A stretch of 64,000 nucleotides of DNA, taken from the NCBI GenBank assembly GCA_029263715.1, contig JAJUFP010000004.1, positions 153,710-217,709 of the forward strand, read 5' to 3'. This document shows positions 49,303 to 58,780 of the stretch, one piece after another. The translations under genes were made by a program, and so were the position numbers. Each line of letters starts with the position of its first letter. The stretch's first letter is position 1. The notes beneath the pieces are model-generated. The model saw only the letters and a program-made list of their open reading frames with translations. It made no database searches and was not told the origin of the DNA. Source of the DNA: Nitrososphaera sp. GTDB taxonomy: Archaea > Thermoproteota > Nitrososphaeria > Nitrososphaerales > Nitrososphaeraceae.

Positions 49303-50232
49303 TTATTGCAATGCCCCCTTGCCGATTATCCTTATGCTCTGGCTGTCCGGCTTGAGTAGTACGCAGTTTTGCCCGGGCTGATATGCGGCTGGTTTTTCGG
49401 ACGTGACCTCTAAAAGCTCGCCGGCCTGCTTTACCCTTACTGCTCTTATCTGCATGCCAATGGACGCCATGTACATTTGGTTTTCTGCCAAGTCTCCTTT
49501 GAAGAAGGGGCTTTTTTCAAACTTGGCTTGCATCGCACCGGATGACACCCTGACGGCATCCGGAGTGCAGATGACGTCGCCCCGTGATATGTCGGCTGCA
49601 GAAACACCCTTTATCGCCAGCCCGACTCTTGCGGGGCTTGAGGAGCTTTCCACAGGATCGTCGTGCATCTGGACGGACTTTACCAGCACGTTCTTTTTTG
49701 CCGGCATGATGACTAGCTCGTCGTATGCCTTGACGGTGCCTTGTTTGACCACCCCCAGGACAACGGTGCCAACGCCCTTGACATCAAATGCATGGTCAAC
49801 GGGGATCACGACGGCCCCTTCTCTGCCTTTGGGCTGCAGCTTGCCTATCTCCTGTTTTAGCTGGTCAAGGCTATCAACAAACTGGTAGTTGGCAGCGGCG
49901 GTGTTTTTGATGAGGCCTTTGAGCTTTTCGCGGTCAACCTCGTAGGAATGCATGATAAAGCCGTCCTTAAGCCCGGCCATGTCAAGGGCCACTATCTGCT
50001 CGCCAAGGAACTTGTCCAGCTTGGTCACGTTTAAGATGGCATACTCGGCCATGTTCACTGCCTGCAAAAGAGGCTGAATCTTGTCTGGAAACGTGTTTGG
50101 CGTCGTCCAGGTATAGACGGTGTCAGAAGTCTTGCGGTCGTATATTGTTATGTCAGTTGATGTCCCCTTCTTTCCCAGCTCGGCTGCAACAGCGTAATCG
50201 CCAAGAACCACGAAGTTGATGCTCTTCAACAC
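49303..50232 (-). CDS. EF-Tu/SelB-like protein with degenerate GTPase region
   Basis: VIPVDHAFDVKGVGTVVLGVVKQGTVKAYDELVIMPAKKNVLVKSVQMHDDPVESSSSPARVGLAIKGVSAADISRGDVI; no GHVDHGKT-type P-loop. Confidence 0.8.
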   Translation of the reverse strand: MLKSINFVVLGDYAVAAELGKKGTSTDITIYDRKTSDTVYTWTTPNTFPDKIQPLLQAVNMAEYAILNVTKLDKFLGEQIVALDMAGLKDGFIMHSYEVDREKLKGLIKNTAAANYQFVDSLDQLKQEIGKLQPKGREGAVVIPVDHAFDVKGVGTVVLGVVKQGTVKAYDELVIMPAKKNVLVKSVQMHDDPVESSSSPARVGLAIKGVSAADISRGDVICTPDAVRVSSGAMQAKFEKSPFFKGDLAENQMYMASIGMQIRAVRVKQAGELLEVTSEKPAAYQPGQNCVLLKPDSQSIRIIGKGALQ

Positions 50233-50264
50233 GGCTTGGTAGCTCTGCCTGTAGGTATAATGCT

Positions 50265-50552
50265 TTACGCTTGTACCTCGTCAATGGTGAACACGAATCG
50301 CGAGCCAGCAAATTCCTCGGTTCCCTCGCGCTCCCAGTTCACCTTGTACTCCTTGGTCACCTGCTTGCCTATGATCTTGATGGTTCTGGGCAGGTCCGAA
50401 TATAGGTTCTCGACTTTTTCCTTGTTCTTGGTCATCAAAAGTGATCTTCGCCTCTTCATAAGATACTTGACGGCCACGTTTCGGTGGACGTGGCCTTCTA
50501 CTGGTATCTGATCTTTGCCCGTATCAATGGTGAACTGGCGTTTGGCCATCAA
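50265..50552 (-). CDS. Hypothetical basic protein
   Basis: 95-aa ORF directly upstream of the SelB-like gene. Confidence 0.65.
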   Translation of the reverse strand: MMAKRQFTIDTGKDQIPVEGHVHRNVAVKYLMKRRRSLLMTKNKEKVENLYSDLPRTIKIIGKQVTKEYKVNWEREGTEEFAGSRFVFTIDEVQA

Positions 50553-50615
50553 CTAGAATCTAGAATAATCGTAGAAAAGCTTTGTGCTTAAAAAAAGAGA
50601 AAAAGGGATGATGAT

Positions 50616-51713
50616 TTACTGCATCATCATTCCGGAGTCAGTGTTTTCTTCGAGCCAAGCTCTTGAAGGTACCATTGTTCCCGCTGGGTGGTCATCCGGA
50701 GTCGAGTCATTGGTTGCCAAGACTGCGAATGCTGCGCCCTTGAGGACGTGGCTCATGTTGTGGTCGACACCTACGTAGACGCCTTCTTCTGGGAAGACTG
50801 CCTCAACTACAGTGCCAGAGCCTGGTGGGATGGTCCATGTCTCATCGTTCTTCAGCTGGGTTCCATAGCGGTTGATGATAGAACCATCGCGTACGTCTAT
50901 CATGCCAGCAATGAAGTGGAATGCGACATATTCGTTCGGACCTGGGTTGATGAGGTACCATCTTGTCAGCTCGCCTGGCTTGACCTTAAAGATCTCTGCA
51001 TTGGCGTTCAGTGGGATCTCGACGGCCTTGCCAATTGCTGGCACATACTTGTGGGCCATACCGTTGGTCAGTATGAGGTCTGGGTTGCTTGTCCACAGCT
51101 TGCCGATATCAAATGATCCTACCTTGCCATCAGTGCCCACGAACGGACCCTGGTCAGCACCGTTGTAGATCTCACCGAATACCACGTAGAACTCCTTGGC
51201 TGGGGCCTCGTTCTCTGGGTGAACTACAATGCCACCGTACATGCCGTTGGCGATGTGCTCCCATACGCCGTTGAGACCATCAGCACCGCAGTGGTACAGG
51301 AATACACCAGCATTGACTGCCTTCATGGTCCATGTCTTGGTTTCACCTGGGCCAACGTTTCCAGACAGAGCCTGGCTTGGGCCAAAGCCTGCGTGGAAGT
51401 CAAGGCTGTGGATAACCTTGCCGTTGTTTGTCAAGGTGAACTCGACTGTGTCACCTTGGTTTACGGCAACTACTGGACCTGGAATGGTGTCACCGAAGAC
51501 CATTGCGTTGTATTTGATTCCACCTGGATGCAACGGATTGTCTGGAGCCACTTGGACCTCCATTTCATTTGCAGTCAGTGTAACTTTTCTTGTGACGCCG
51601 GTATCGTGATCAGCTTGCGCTGAAGATAGTGGGGAAACGCTAAACAGTGGACTAAAAATCAGTCCCACTACCAGAACACCGGCAGCCAACCCTGCAATGA
51701 TTGCCTTGTTCAT
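50616..51713 (-). CDS. nirK: Copper-containing nitrite reductase (NirK-type)
   Basis: Signal peptide; VIHSLDFHAGFG, VFLYHCGADGLNGVWEHIANGMYGGIVV, EYVAFHFIAGMID; start MNKAIIAGLAAG. Confidence 0.88.
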   Translation of the reverse strand: MNKAIIAGLAAGVLVVGLIFSPLFSVSPLSSAQADHDTGVTRKVTLTANEMEVQVAPDNPLHPGGIKYNAMVFGDTIPGPVVAVNQGDTVEFTLTNNGKVIHSLDFHAGFGPSQALSGNVGPGETKTWTMKAVNAGVFLYHCGADGLNGVWEHIANGMYGGIVVHPENEAPAKEFYVVFGEIYNGADQGPFVGTDGKVGSFDIGKLWTSNPDLILTNGMAHKYVPAIGKAVEIPLNANAEIFKVKPGELTRWYLINPGPNEYVAFHFIAGMIDVRDGSIINRYGTQLKNDETWTIPPGSGTVVEAVFPEEGVYVGVDHNMSHVLKGAAFAVLATNDSTPDDHPAGTMVPSRAWLEENTDSGMMMQ

Positions 51714-51831
51714 CACTTTACTGCATGCCGGGCTGTTGTATATAAGAATTGCCAATTTTTCCTGCTCATACTTGGAATGTATATAATTGCCTACAAGATG
51801 TCTTTAAATTGCCTTGGCAACGTCTGTTCAG

Positions 51832-52056
51832 ATGTTGCCTGCTTTAGCTGGTAAGAGGTTTCCAAGGGCCGCAAGACGTGCAAGAAAGCCCCTGAAAGAG
51901 AATTGGGTTAGAGTTCCCAGAGGCAAGTGGCTCAAATGCACGTACGAAAAGTGCGGCTATGTATGGCAATACTTCGGCGGCCATAGCTGGGCAGAGTGTC
52001 CTGCCTGTCGGTCCACGATGAAGGTGGCCGCAGCCGTTAGAAATTACAAGAATTAG
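51832..52056 (+). CDS. Zinc-ribbon protein
   Basis: WLKCTYEKCGYVWQYFGGHSWAECPACRSTMKV. Confidence 0.75.
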   Translation: MLPALAGKRFPRAARRARKPLKENWVRVPRGKWLKCTYEKCGYVWQYFGGHSWAECPACRSTMKVAAAVRNYKN

Positions 52057-52286
52057 ACAAAGAACGAATTCTCGTCCTTTGCCATTTGCAGTTCCACTTT
52101 ATTGTGGTCATGGTCATGAATCACAAGCAGGCTTTTTTCAAGCCCGTACTTTTTGGCCAGGGTCTGTAAATGAAAGTTAAGTGTATACAAATCATCAAAG
52201 CTTTCCGACTCCAGCAGTTTTAGGTTTTCATCGTACAGACTCAGTTCTGTGCTGGCTGACGACTTGACTATCATTGCAAAGTGCAC
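52053..52286 (-). CDS. Hypothetical protein
   Basis: 77-aa ORF ending against the upstream zinc-ribbon gene. Confidence 0.6.
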   Translation of the reverse strand: MHFAMIVKSSASTELSLYDENLKLLESESFDDLYTLNFHLQTLAKKYGLEKSLLVIHDHDHNKVELQMAKDENSFFV

Positions 52287-52301
52287 AGGGCTGTCAACAA
52301 C

Positions 52302-53333
52302 CTAGGAGATTTTAAATGCTGCCTTAAATCTGGCAAGGGCTATGACAACGGCCGTGACAGAAGCAAGTCCGAGCACGGCAAACGGGAATTCCGGGATCGT
52401 TCTGACTCCCTGCACCTGAACCTCGTGGTCGCCGCTTGGGACAAAGAATTCCAGATGAACTGTGCGCCCATCCAGCGTGACGGTGGTCTCATCGTACGGC
52501 TTGCCGTCCAAAAGCACTGTCAGGGTCTGATCCTCGAACATTTGCGGTACCTGCAAGATTGCTGGCCCGCCGTTGGGGTTGTAGTGCTTGATGCCAAACA
52601 TTATGCTGTCGGTTGTGTTGTCATACCTCAGGCTGCTTACCTTTGCCACGGCTTGAAGGTTGTACGGGATGAACTGTCCGTCTCCCACCGGCAGGGTAGT
52701 TATTGGATCATCGACATCAAAGCCGGCGCAGCTGTAATAGTAGACCTGCGACTTGATGGCCGGGTCTGGCATGGCCATAAATGTGGCTTCCTCTCCGGGC
52801 AGGAGGACCTCGATAATGTTGGTTCTCACGCTGTCCAGATGGACCGTGTTTTCATCATGGACCGATGCGAACACGCTGAGGTTTCGGAATTCAAATGGGC
52901 CGTTGTTGCGGACCGTGCCTACAAGCATCTTTTCCTCGCCGACGGCCATGTTGGTGTAGTTAAAGATAAGCGTATCAAAGTACGGCTGGTTGACCTCCTC
53001 GATGCTAAGCACGTAGGGCTTGCCTACTGCCCTGCTTTCTGGTTCTATCATGAACTTGAAGGGCGCGCCTTTCGAGGGGAAGAGCACCCTGCCGTAGGGC
53101 GTCTCCTGCAGGACTTTTGTCTGGCCATCCTTGTCGACTATGTTCAGCCCCAGTGTGGCCTTGATTGGTGTATCGCCCTTGTTGTTGATGACACCAACAA
53201 CGCTTGTCATCCCTGCAGAATCAACAAAAGTATAATCAGACGTCTTTATCTCGTAGTTATTGGCGGCATAAACAGACGGAGCAAAAACAAGCAGTGTGAA
53301 GGCCAAAAGCGCCAGTGCGGGCAGGATCAACAT
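52302..53333 (-). CDS. Secreted protein with FxLYD-like domains and PEF-type C-terminal anchor
   Basis: Signal LILPALALLAFTLLVFAPSVYA; C-terminus IPEFPFAVLGLASVTAVVIALARFKAAFKIS. Confidence 0.8.
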   Translation of the reverse strand: MLILPALALLAFTLLVFAPSVYAANNYEIKTSDYTFVDSAGMTSVVGVINNKGDTPIKATLGLNIVDKDGQTKVLQETPYGRVLFPSKGAPFKFMIEPESRAVGKPYVLSIEEVNQPYFDTLIFNYTNMAVGEEKMLVGTVRNNGPFEFRNLSVFASVHDENTVHLDSVRTNIIEVLLPGEEATFMAMPDPAIKSQVYYYSCAGFDVDDPITTLPVGDGQFIPYNLQAVAKVSSLRYDNTTDSIMFGIKHYNPNGGPAILQVPQMFEDQTLTVLLDGKPYDETTVTLDGRTVHLEFFVPSGDHEVQVQGVRTIPEFPFAVLGLASVTAVVIALARFKAAFKIS

Positions 53334-53373
53334 GCATTCTTACTAGTCGGTTCGGCAATTATAAGCTTCCCGG

Positions 53374-53541
53374 CTAGCCGCCAGCGTTTTCGCCGCTTAA
53401 AGTAAGGCTGTCCTGATAGACGTTGATAAGCTCGTTTATCGCGTCGCTGTAATCCACGTCGTATTTTTTGGTGTGTGCCATCTCCTGCATGACGGAGGCA
53501 AGCCGCCTGTACGTCTGGTCGTCTACGGTCAGTGTTTTCAT
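53374..53541 (-). CDS. Small antitoxin-like protein
   Basis: MKTLTVDDQTYRRLASVMQEMAHTKKYDVDYSDAINELINVYQDSLTLSGENAGG. Confidence 0.6.
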   Translation of the reverse strand: MKTLTVDDQTYRRLASVMQEMAHTKKYDVDYSDAINELINVYQDSLTLSGENAGG

Positions 53542-53576
53542 CAACAGATACTTTGCCCACAGTTTGTTATTTAGTT

Positions 53577-54740
53577 TCAGATCAGAAGGGCCGTCAAGTA
53601 CATCACCAGCATTCCGGCTGAGACACCGGCGATGACGTTTCCTGAACGGAAATGCTCGCTGCTTTTTCCTGCAAACTTGAATATTGCATAGACCACCTGG
53701 AAGACCGCGCCAGCCCCCACAGAAAGGAATACCGTCGAGGCCAGAGGCGATGGAGTGAATCCGCCGATCCACGTTCCGATGATGGCAGGAACGCCGGCTA
53801 TGAGCCCAAGCGCGATAACCCGTATTATCTTTGGCCTTTCCCGCGCAAGTGGCGAGACTATGGCAAGCCCTTCCGTGGAGTTGTGGATGGTGAATCCCAC
53901 TATCAGAAAGGTGCTTAGCGCCACTTCTCCTATCAGCATCGCAGAACCTATTGCCAGACCTTCCCCGAGGTTGTGAAGCCCGATGCCTACGGCTATCATG
54001 GTTGCAATGGCAAAGGAGCTTGCCAGCTGCCTCTTGGTCCGGCTTACCAACCTTTCTGAAACGTAGACAAGGACCAGGAACGAGACAACGGTTACAGCGG
54101 CGATGAGCATCGGACCCTTGAAGACGCCGGCAAGGTTCTCCACAGAGATCTCGTTTGCCTCCACCAGCGCGTCGATGCCAAGGAAAATCAGCAGCCCGGC
54201 GGTGAAGCTTATGAAGAACATGTAGCTTGAATTGGACAGTCTTTTGAGGAAGGGAAGCCAAAGCAGCCCAATGAGGACCGGGATAACCCCCACGTAGGTG
54301 CCGATAAGCGTCATCAAGGACACCTGGCCGGCGTCAGGCAGCGGTGTTGGAGCCGCAGCGGCGACTGCCTTTGAGAACCGGGTTCCATCAGACGTAGTCA
54401 CGCCAACTTCGTACGGCTGGCCGGCAATCCAGTCAAAGGGTATCACCACCTTTGCTTCAGCCAATCTTTCAATCGTCTTGGACGGTTCTATTGCCGCCGG
54501 CAGTATCCTGTCGTTTACGTCGGCCTGCGCTATCGATACCGTTTCCGGCCCCGTGTTGCGTATGTATGCGACTATAAGGCGGTCGTGGAATTCTATGCGT
54601 TCTATGGTTACGTCTGGCAGCGGGATACCGATGTTTAGGATGCTGTTGCCGGGCCAAAGCACAAACGCAATCATCCCGGCCAATATGACCAGCGGGATTA
54701 TGGCGCTTGCTGCAAACCTGGCAGAGCTGACGGTCTCCAT
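53577..54740 (-). CDS. ZIP-family metal transporter
   Basis: GIGLHNLGEGLAIGSAML and TIHNSTEGLAIVSPL ZIP motifs; multiple TM helices. Confidence 0.9.
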   Translation of the reverse strand: METVSSARFAASAIIPLVILAGMIAFVLWPGNSILNIGIPLPDVTIERIEFHDRLIVAYIRNTGPETVSIAQADVNDRILPAAIEPSKTIERLAEAKVVIPFDWIAGQPYEVGVTTSDGTRFSKAVAAAAPTPLPDAGQVSLMTLIGTYVGVIPVLIGLLWLPFLKRLSNSSYMFFISFTAGLLIFLGIDALVEANEISVENLAGVFKGPMLIAAVTVVSFLVLVYVSERLVSRTKRQLASSFAIATMIAVGIGLHNLGEGLAIGSAMLIGEVALSTFLIVGFTIHNSTEGLAIVSPLARERPKIIRVIALGLIAGVPAIIGTWIGGFTPSPLASTVFLSVGAGAVFQVVYAIFKFAGKSSEHFRSGNVIAGVSAGMLVMYLTALLI

Positions 54741-54745
54741 TGCAC

Positions 54746-55765
54746 TTACTCCTTGACCTGGAACAGGCCTGTCCAGCCCTTCTCTGCAAATTCAGTCTTG
54801 TGGGCATGGAACATGTACTGGCCAGGGTACTTGTACGAGAATTCCAGTATGGATCTTTCGGCCTGGCTCATGGTTATCATATCGGTATACTCGTCAGGAG
54901 TAAGGCCTGTTCCGGTCTTGTAGACGTGGAACAGGTTTCCGTGGAGATGGAAGTTGTTTATCTGATCGAACTCCAGTATGTTGACAAGGTACACGCGCAC
55001 CAGCCGGTCCTTTTCAATCTGGATCGGGTGATGCATGTAGTAGAACGGGATTCCGTTGACAGTGTAAAAGTTGTTCTCGGTATCAAAGTCGGTGTCGTAG
55101 CCGTTCATTACCATCACCATTTCATCGGCGTCAGTCCTCGGCGTCTTGGGGTCGACTATGTAAACACCGTACAGTCCGTGCGAGATATGCTCTTCAAGTG
55201 GCTGTACGTGGCAGTGGTATAGATGCAGGCCGAAAGGCTCGGCATAAAATTCGTAAGTGAACTTGCCGCCGGGTCCCACCTTTTCAAATACTCCGTCCAT
55301 TTCCGCCTTGTGGATGCCGTGAAAGTGCATGGTGTGCTCCTTTGTTCCGTTGTTGATGAAGTGGATCCGAACCAGGTCACCCTCGGTGGCACGGATGGTT
55401 GGTCCCGGCACGGTGCCGTTAAACGTCCAGACGTTGTAAAAGACGCCCGGCGAGACTTCCATAACCTGCCTGTCATCGGCGACTATGGTAAACTCGCGCA
55501 GAGTCGTGCCATCTTCCAGTTTGGAGACCGTGCCGTAATCGAATTCGCGCAGGTATTTCATCGGGTCGATTTCATCAAGATTAACCCGAGCGTCCTCACC
55601 CTCAGGGTTCAGAACGTCGCCGGTGGTCCTGTAAACGCCGGCACTATGGCCAACAACCATCTTGTCCTCGCTTTGGGCCTTTACCTGCAGGTTTGACATA
55701 ACAGCAAAAGCTGTGCCTGCAATGGCTACAACCATAATGACTATTAGCAGTTTGTTAAAGCGCAA
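54746..55765 (-). CDS. Multicopper oxidase
   Basis: HTMHFHGIH, HLYHCHVQPLEEHISHGLYG, NNFHLHGNLFHV, YMFHAHKTEFAEKGWTGLF. Confidence 0.92.
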   Translation of the reverse strand: MRFNKLLIVIMVVAIAGTAFAVMSNLQVKAQSEDKMVVGHSAGVYRTTGDVLNPEGEDARVNLDEIDPMKYLREFDYGTVSKLEDGTTLREFTIVADDRQVMEVSPGVFYNVWTFNGTVPGPTIRATEGDLVRIHFINNGTKEHTMHFHGIHKAEMDGVFEKVGPGGKFTYEFYAEPFGLHLYHCHVQPLEEHISHGLYGVYIVDPKTPRTDADEMVMVMNGYDTDFDTENNFYTVNGIPFYYMHHPIQIEKDRLVRVYLVNILEFDQINNFHLHGNLFHVYKTGTGLTPDEYTDMITMSQAERSILEFSYKYPGQYMFHAHKTEFAEKGWTGLFQVKE

Positions 55766-55797
55766 ATTGGAGACAGCCTCCTTTGCTAAATAGAGTG

Positions 55798-55841
55798 TTA
55801 GCCTGCGTAATAAATGTTAGCCTTGGCTAATATTCTTAGCC
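55798..55841. promoter_or_regulatory. Putative operator: perfect palindrome TTAGCCTTGGCTAA flanked by two TTAGCC half-sites
   Basis: TTAGCC at 55798, palindrome 55817-55830, TTAGCC at 55836; upstream of the multicopper oxidase. Confidence 0.65.
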
Positions 55842-55892
55842 ATAACTACTTTCCGTGAAGTTTATTTTGCTTTCAAAACGATATCTCTGCTG

Positions 55893-56459
55893 ATGCAGCG
55901 CTACTTTGTCCACCTTGAAAACAGGACGTTTACGCCCAAAGACGCAACTTCCCTGTTGCTGAAGGCAAGGGATCTGGTGGAAAAGCTGGACGTTGTTGTG
56001 CGCGACTCGCGGGTTTCTAAAAAGTACCTGGAATTTGACACGAGCATCCCTGATTCACTGAATGTCGCCGAGATGGTAGGAAAATTGGCGACTATATCCC
56101 CGGTGGCCAGCTACGAACAAATAGTAGAAAAACACATGGAAAAAGATGAGGCCATCAGACATGCTGTTGAGCTTTTCAACGAGGAGAAGTACTGGGGCAC
56201 CCACGAAGCTCTGGAAGCTGTTTGGAAGTCCATGTCAGACGGAAAGGAGCGCCGGCTGATTAACGGCATAATACTTGTTGCGGCAGCCTTTGTTCACGAC
56301 GAAAAAGACGAGCAAGAGATCTGCCTGTCCATCCTGCGGCGGGCCATGAAAAAGTTTGAAGGTGTTACCGGCGTCTACCACGGCATAGACATGGACAGAA
56401 TGATTTCATTGGTATCCACGATAATTGTCACCGGCAAGATAGAGCGGTTTACCATCTGA
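55893..56459 (+). CDS. DUF309-domain protein
   Basis: AVELFNEEKYWGTHEALEAVWKSMSDGKERRLINGIILVAAAFVH. Confidence 0.85.
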   Translation: MQRYFVHLENRTFTPKDATSLLLKARDLVEKLDVVVRDSRVSKKYLEFDTSIPDSLNVAEMVGKLATISPVASYEQIVEKHMEKDEAIRHAVELFNEEKYWGTHEALEAVWKSMSDGKERRLINGIILVAAAFVHDEKDEQEICLSILRRAMKKFEGVTGVYHGIDMDRMISLVSTIIVTGKIERFTI

Positions 56460-57744
56460 TTGCGCGCATTACCGCCAGAACAACGGTGCTTATCACAGAA
56501 AGAACAAGAAGAGAGGTTCCAGCCATCATCAATTCACTGCTGGCCAAAATTTCGCCGAAAAGCACCAGCACAAGACTGGCAAGCCATGCAGCTACCAAGA
56601 CGTACTTTACTTTGCCAGCCTTCAAGCTTCTCTTCCTGCTTGCAAGAACAAGCGCCACCGACAGCGGGGCAAAGTAAATTGCGCCGACCAAGGAGCTGGC
56701 GGTAAGGCCGGCGCCCATTATCGCGGCTTCTTTGTTAAACGAAAGCAGATCGTAAACGGCCGTGCTCAGGTCCAAAATTCCAAGCAGTGGATAGACCGAT
56801 GTTCTGACAAGGCCTTTTAGCCAGGAAGCTTCGCGTTCGTAATCGGCCACCGCCGGGCTGAATGAATAGTACCAGGAGTTGAAGACGTTCATGAAGCTGC
56901 TTCCGGCAAAGGTCTGCAGTGCCACCCCGTCACGGAAGGTCCGAAGTTTCTGCACCTGCGGCGCAAGCTCGCTTCCAAAGGCTGCTGTGGCGATTAGGCA
57001 GCCGCTTTGCTGGCCGTTGCCGTTCAGGTTGGTGGTGGAGCCAACCCCAAGACCGGCGGCCTGCAAGACCACCACGTCGGAACTGTACTGGTCAGAATCT
57101 GCTACCAGCGAATACCTGACAGCCTTGTAGGTTTGCAGTTTTTCAGTTACAACGATGCCAAACCCCGCCTCCTGCCCCGAAGCCAGACTGGTGCTCCCAT
57201 ACCCGGGTTCGGCCAGTGCCCGGCCTATGGATACCACTTTGCCGTCTTTATCGTACAACGTAGCTATCACTATCGCGTTGGTTGCAGTGAGATCCCCGTC
57301 ATTTCTGGCAATTACGTTGATGTAATAGGTCCCAAGAACATCAAGACGGGAATTGGACGTTAGTATCTTGAGCTGTTTTGGTTTTACCTCTGCTGGCTGG
57401 CCGGTTGCTGACAGCGTAAAGTTTGCCACGCGGTCAACGGTCTTTTGGTCCAGGTACAACGCTTCAAAGGGAGCAGACCCACCGGGGCCAATAACACGCA
57501 GCTCCGGCTGCCGCTGATACTCGTTTAAAAGATTGCCATCCTTGTCATAGAAGGAGGCCGTGATGAGGATGTCTTTGATGGCAGCGCCTGACTCGTTTTT
57601 GATTTCACCGTAAACATGCATTATTTTGGTCTCGTCCACAAACGACGACTGGTTGTGAAATGTGAATTCCTGCGCCGCGGCCTGACTTGCAGTCGCTGTA
57701 AGGAGCGCCAACATCAAAGGAACGGCTAGCAGGCGGAACTGCAT
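56449..57744 (-). CDS. Secreted FxLYD-like protein with CFI-box-like C-terminal region
   Basis: Signal peptide; repeated FxLYDKDG-type sequences; GCLIATAAFGSELAPQVQKLRTFRD followed by TM helices. Confidence 0.82.
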   Translation of the reverse strand: MQFRLLAVPLMLALLTATASQAAAQEFTFHNQSSFVDETKIMHVYGEIKNESGAAIKDILITASFYDKDGNLLNEYQRQPELRVIGPGGSAPFEALYLDQKTVDRVANFTLSATGQPAEVKPKQLKILTSNSRLDVLGTYYINVIARNDGDLTATNAIVIATLYDKDGKVVSIGRALAEPGYGSTSLASGQEAGFGIVVTEKLQTYKAVRYSLVADSDQYSSDVVVLQAAGLGVGSTTNLNGNGQQSGCLIATAAFGSELAPQVQKLRTFRDGVALQTFAGSSFMNVFNSWYYSFSPAVADYEREASWLKGLVRTSVYPLLGILDLSTAVYDLLSFNKEAAIMGAGLTASSLVGAIYFAPLSVALVLASRKRSLKAGKVKYVLVAAWLASLVLVLFGEILASSELMMAGTSLLVLSVISTVVLAVMRAIRW

Positions 57745-57846
57745 GACAATTGCGGTACCGTTGTCCAGAATGGGTATTTAAATTTGAAAGGAATTTTGGG
57801 CAATAGATATTATAATATGTGAAATCGAAACAAGTTCCGAAAAGCA

Positions 57847-58734
57847 TTGTCGGAGATATCGGTGATCGCCGGGCCCTCGTCGCCGGAACTTGCTGCCGGT
57901 ATTGCCAAGCATCTTGACGCCGAGCTTGTCTCTGCAGAACTAAGAGTGTTTTCAGACGGCGAAAGCAAAATAAGGATAGGAAAGCCCTCCAGCAAAAACT
58001 GCGTTGTTGTCCAGTCTACACACCCGCCGGTGGACACACACCTGATGCAGGCCATGATGATGTCGATGAAATGCACAGGCGACGGCGCCAAGGTTTGCGC
58101 CGTGATACCGTACCTTGCCTATGCAAGGCAGGACAAGAGCTTTCTGGAAGGCGAGGCGATAAGCGCCGCCCTTGTTGCAAGGCTGCTGGAATCATCCGGC
58201 GTTAGCAAAGTTATCACGGTAGACATCCACAGCAAGATAGCTTCATCATACTTTTCCATCGATGTTCTTGATGTCTCATCCATACCGCTTCTGGCAGAAC
58301 ACGCGTCAAAGATGAGCCTTACAAGACCCATAGTGGTTTCTCCAGACACCGGCGGCATCCAGAGAGCTGAAGAGTTTGCCAGAATCCTCAAAACAGATAT
58401 GATGGCGCTAAAAAAATCCCGCGACAGGAATACCGGCGAGGTTTCTGTAGAAGAACGGATAGACGTTGACATTTCTGGCCGCGATGCGATCCTGATAGAT
58501 GACATGATAAGCAGCGGCGGAAGCATCGTAAAGGCGGCCGAAGTTTTACACAAGAACAAGGCAGGGAAAGTCTACGCCATGTGCGCCCACGCTCTTTTGC
58601 TTGGAGATGCAGCGCAGAGAATCTTTGCCGCCGGAGTTCAGGACATCATTGCCACGAACTCGATACCCGGCCCGTACGCCAGGGTCGACCTCAGCGCGGC
58701 TCTGGCAGAGGCAGTCCGTTCCAGCTTTTCCTGA
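57847..58734 (+). CDS. prs: Ribose-phosphate pyrophosphokinase
   Basis: DGESKIRIG, CAVIPYLAYARQDKSF, VVSPDTGGIQRAEEFA, ILIDDMISSGGSIVKAAE; TTG start. Confidence 0.95.
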   Translation: MSEISVIAGPSSPELAAGIAKHLDAELVSAELRVFSDGESKIRIGKPSSKNCVVVQSTHPPVDTHLMQAMMMSMKCTGDGAKVCAVIPYLAYARQDKSFLEGEAISAALVARLLESSGVSKVITVDIHSKIASSYFSIDVLDVSSIPLLAEHASKMSLTRPIVVSPDTGGIQRAEEFARILKTDMMALKKSRDRNTGEVSVEERIDVDISGRDAILIDDMISSGGSIVKAAEVLHKNKAGKVYAMCAHALLLGDAAQRIFAAGVQDIIATNSIPGPYARVDLSAALAEAVRSSFS

Positions 58735-58780
58735 CAAGCATAAATTTGGCTCCATCCCATGGGTCTTTGCCTTGGTAAAC

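Noticed and set aside
52281-53405. 374-aa plus-strand ORF
   Set aside because: Antisense to the 52302-53333 gene, which has a signal peptide and PEF-type C-terminus; the plus-strand product has unnatural Cys/His/Arg/Val composition
53374-54261. 295-aa minus-strand ORF as a single gene
   Set aside because: Its first ~240 residues overlap the ZIP transporter in another frame; only the last 55 codons look like a real gene
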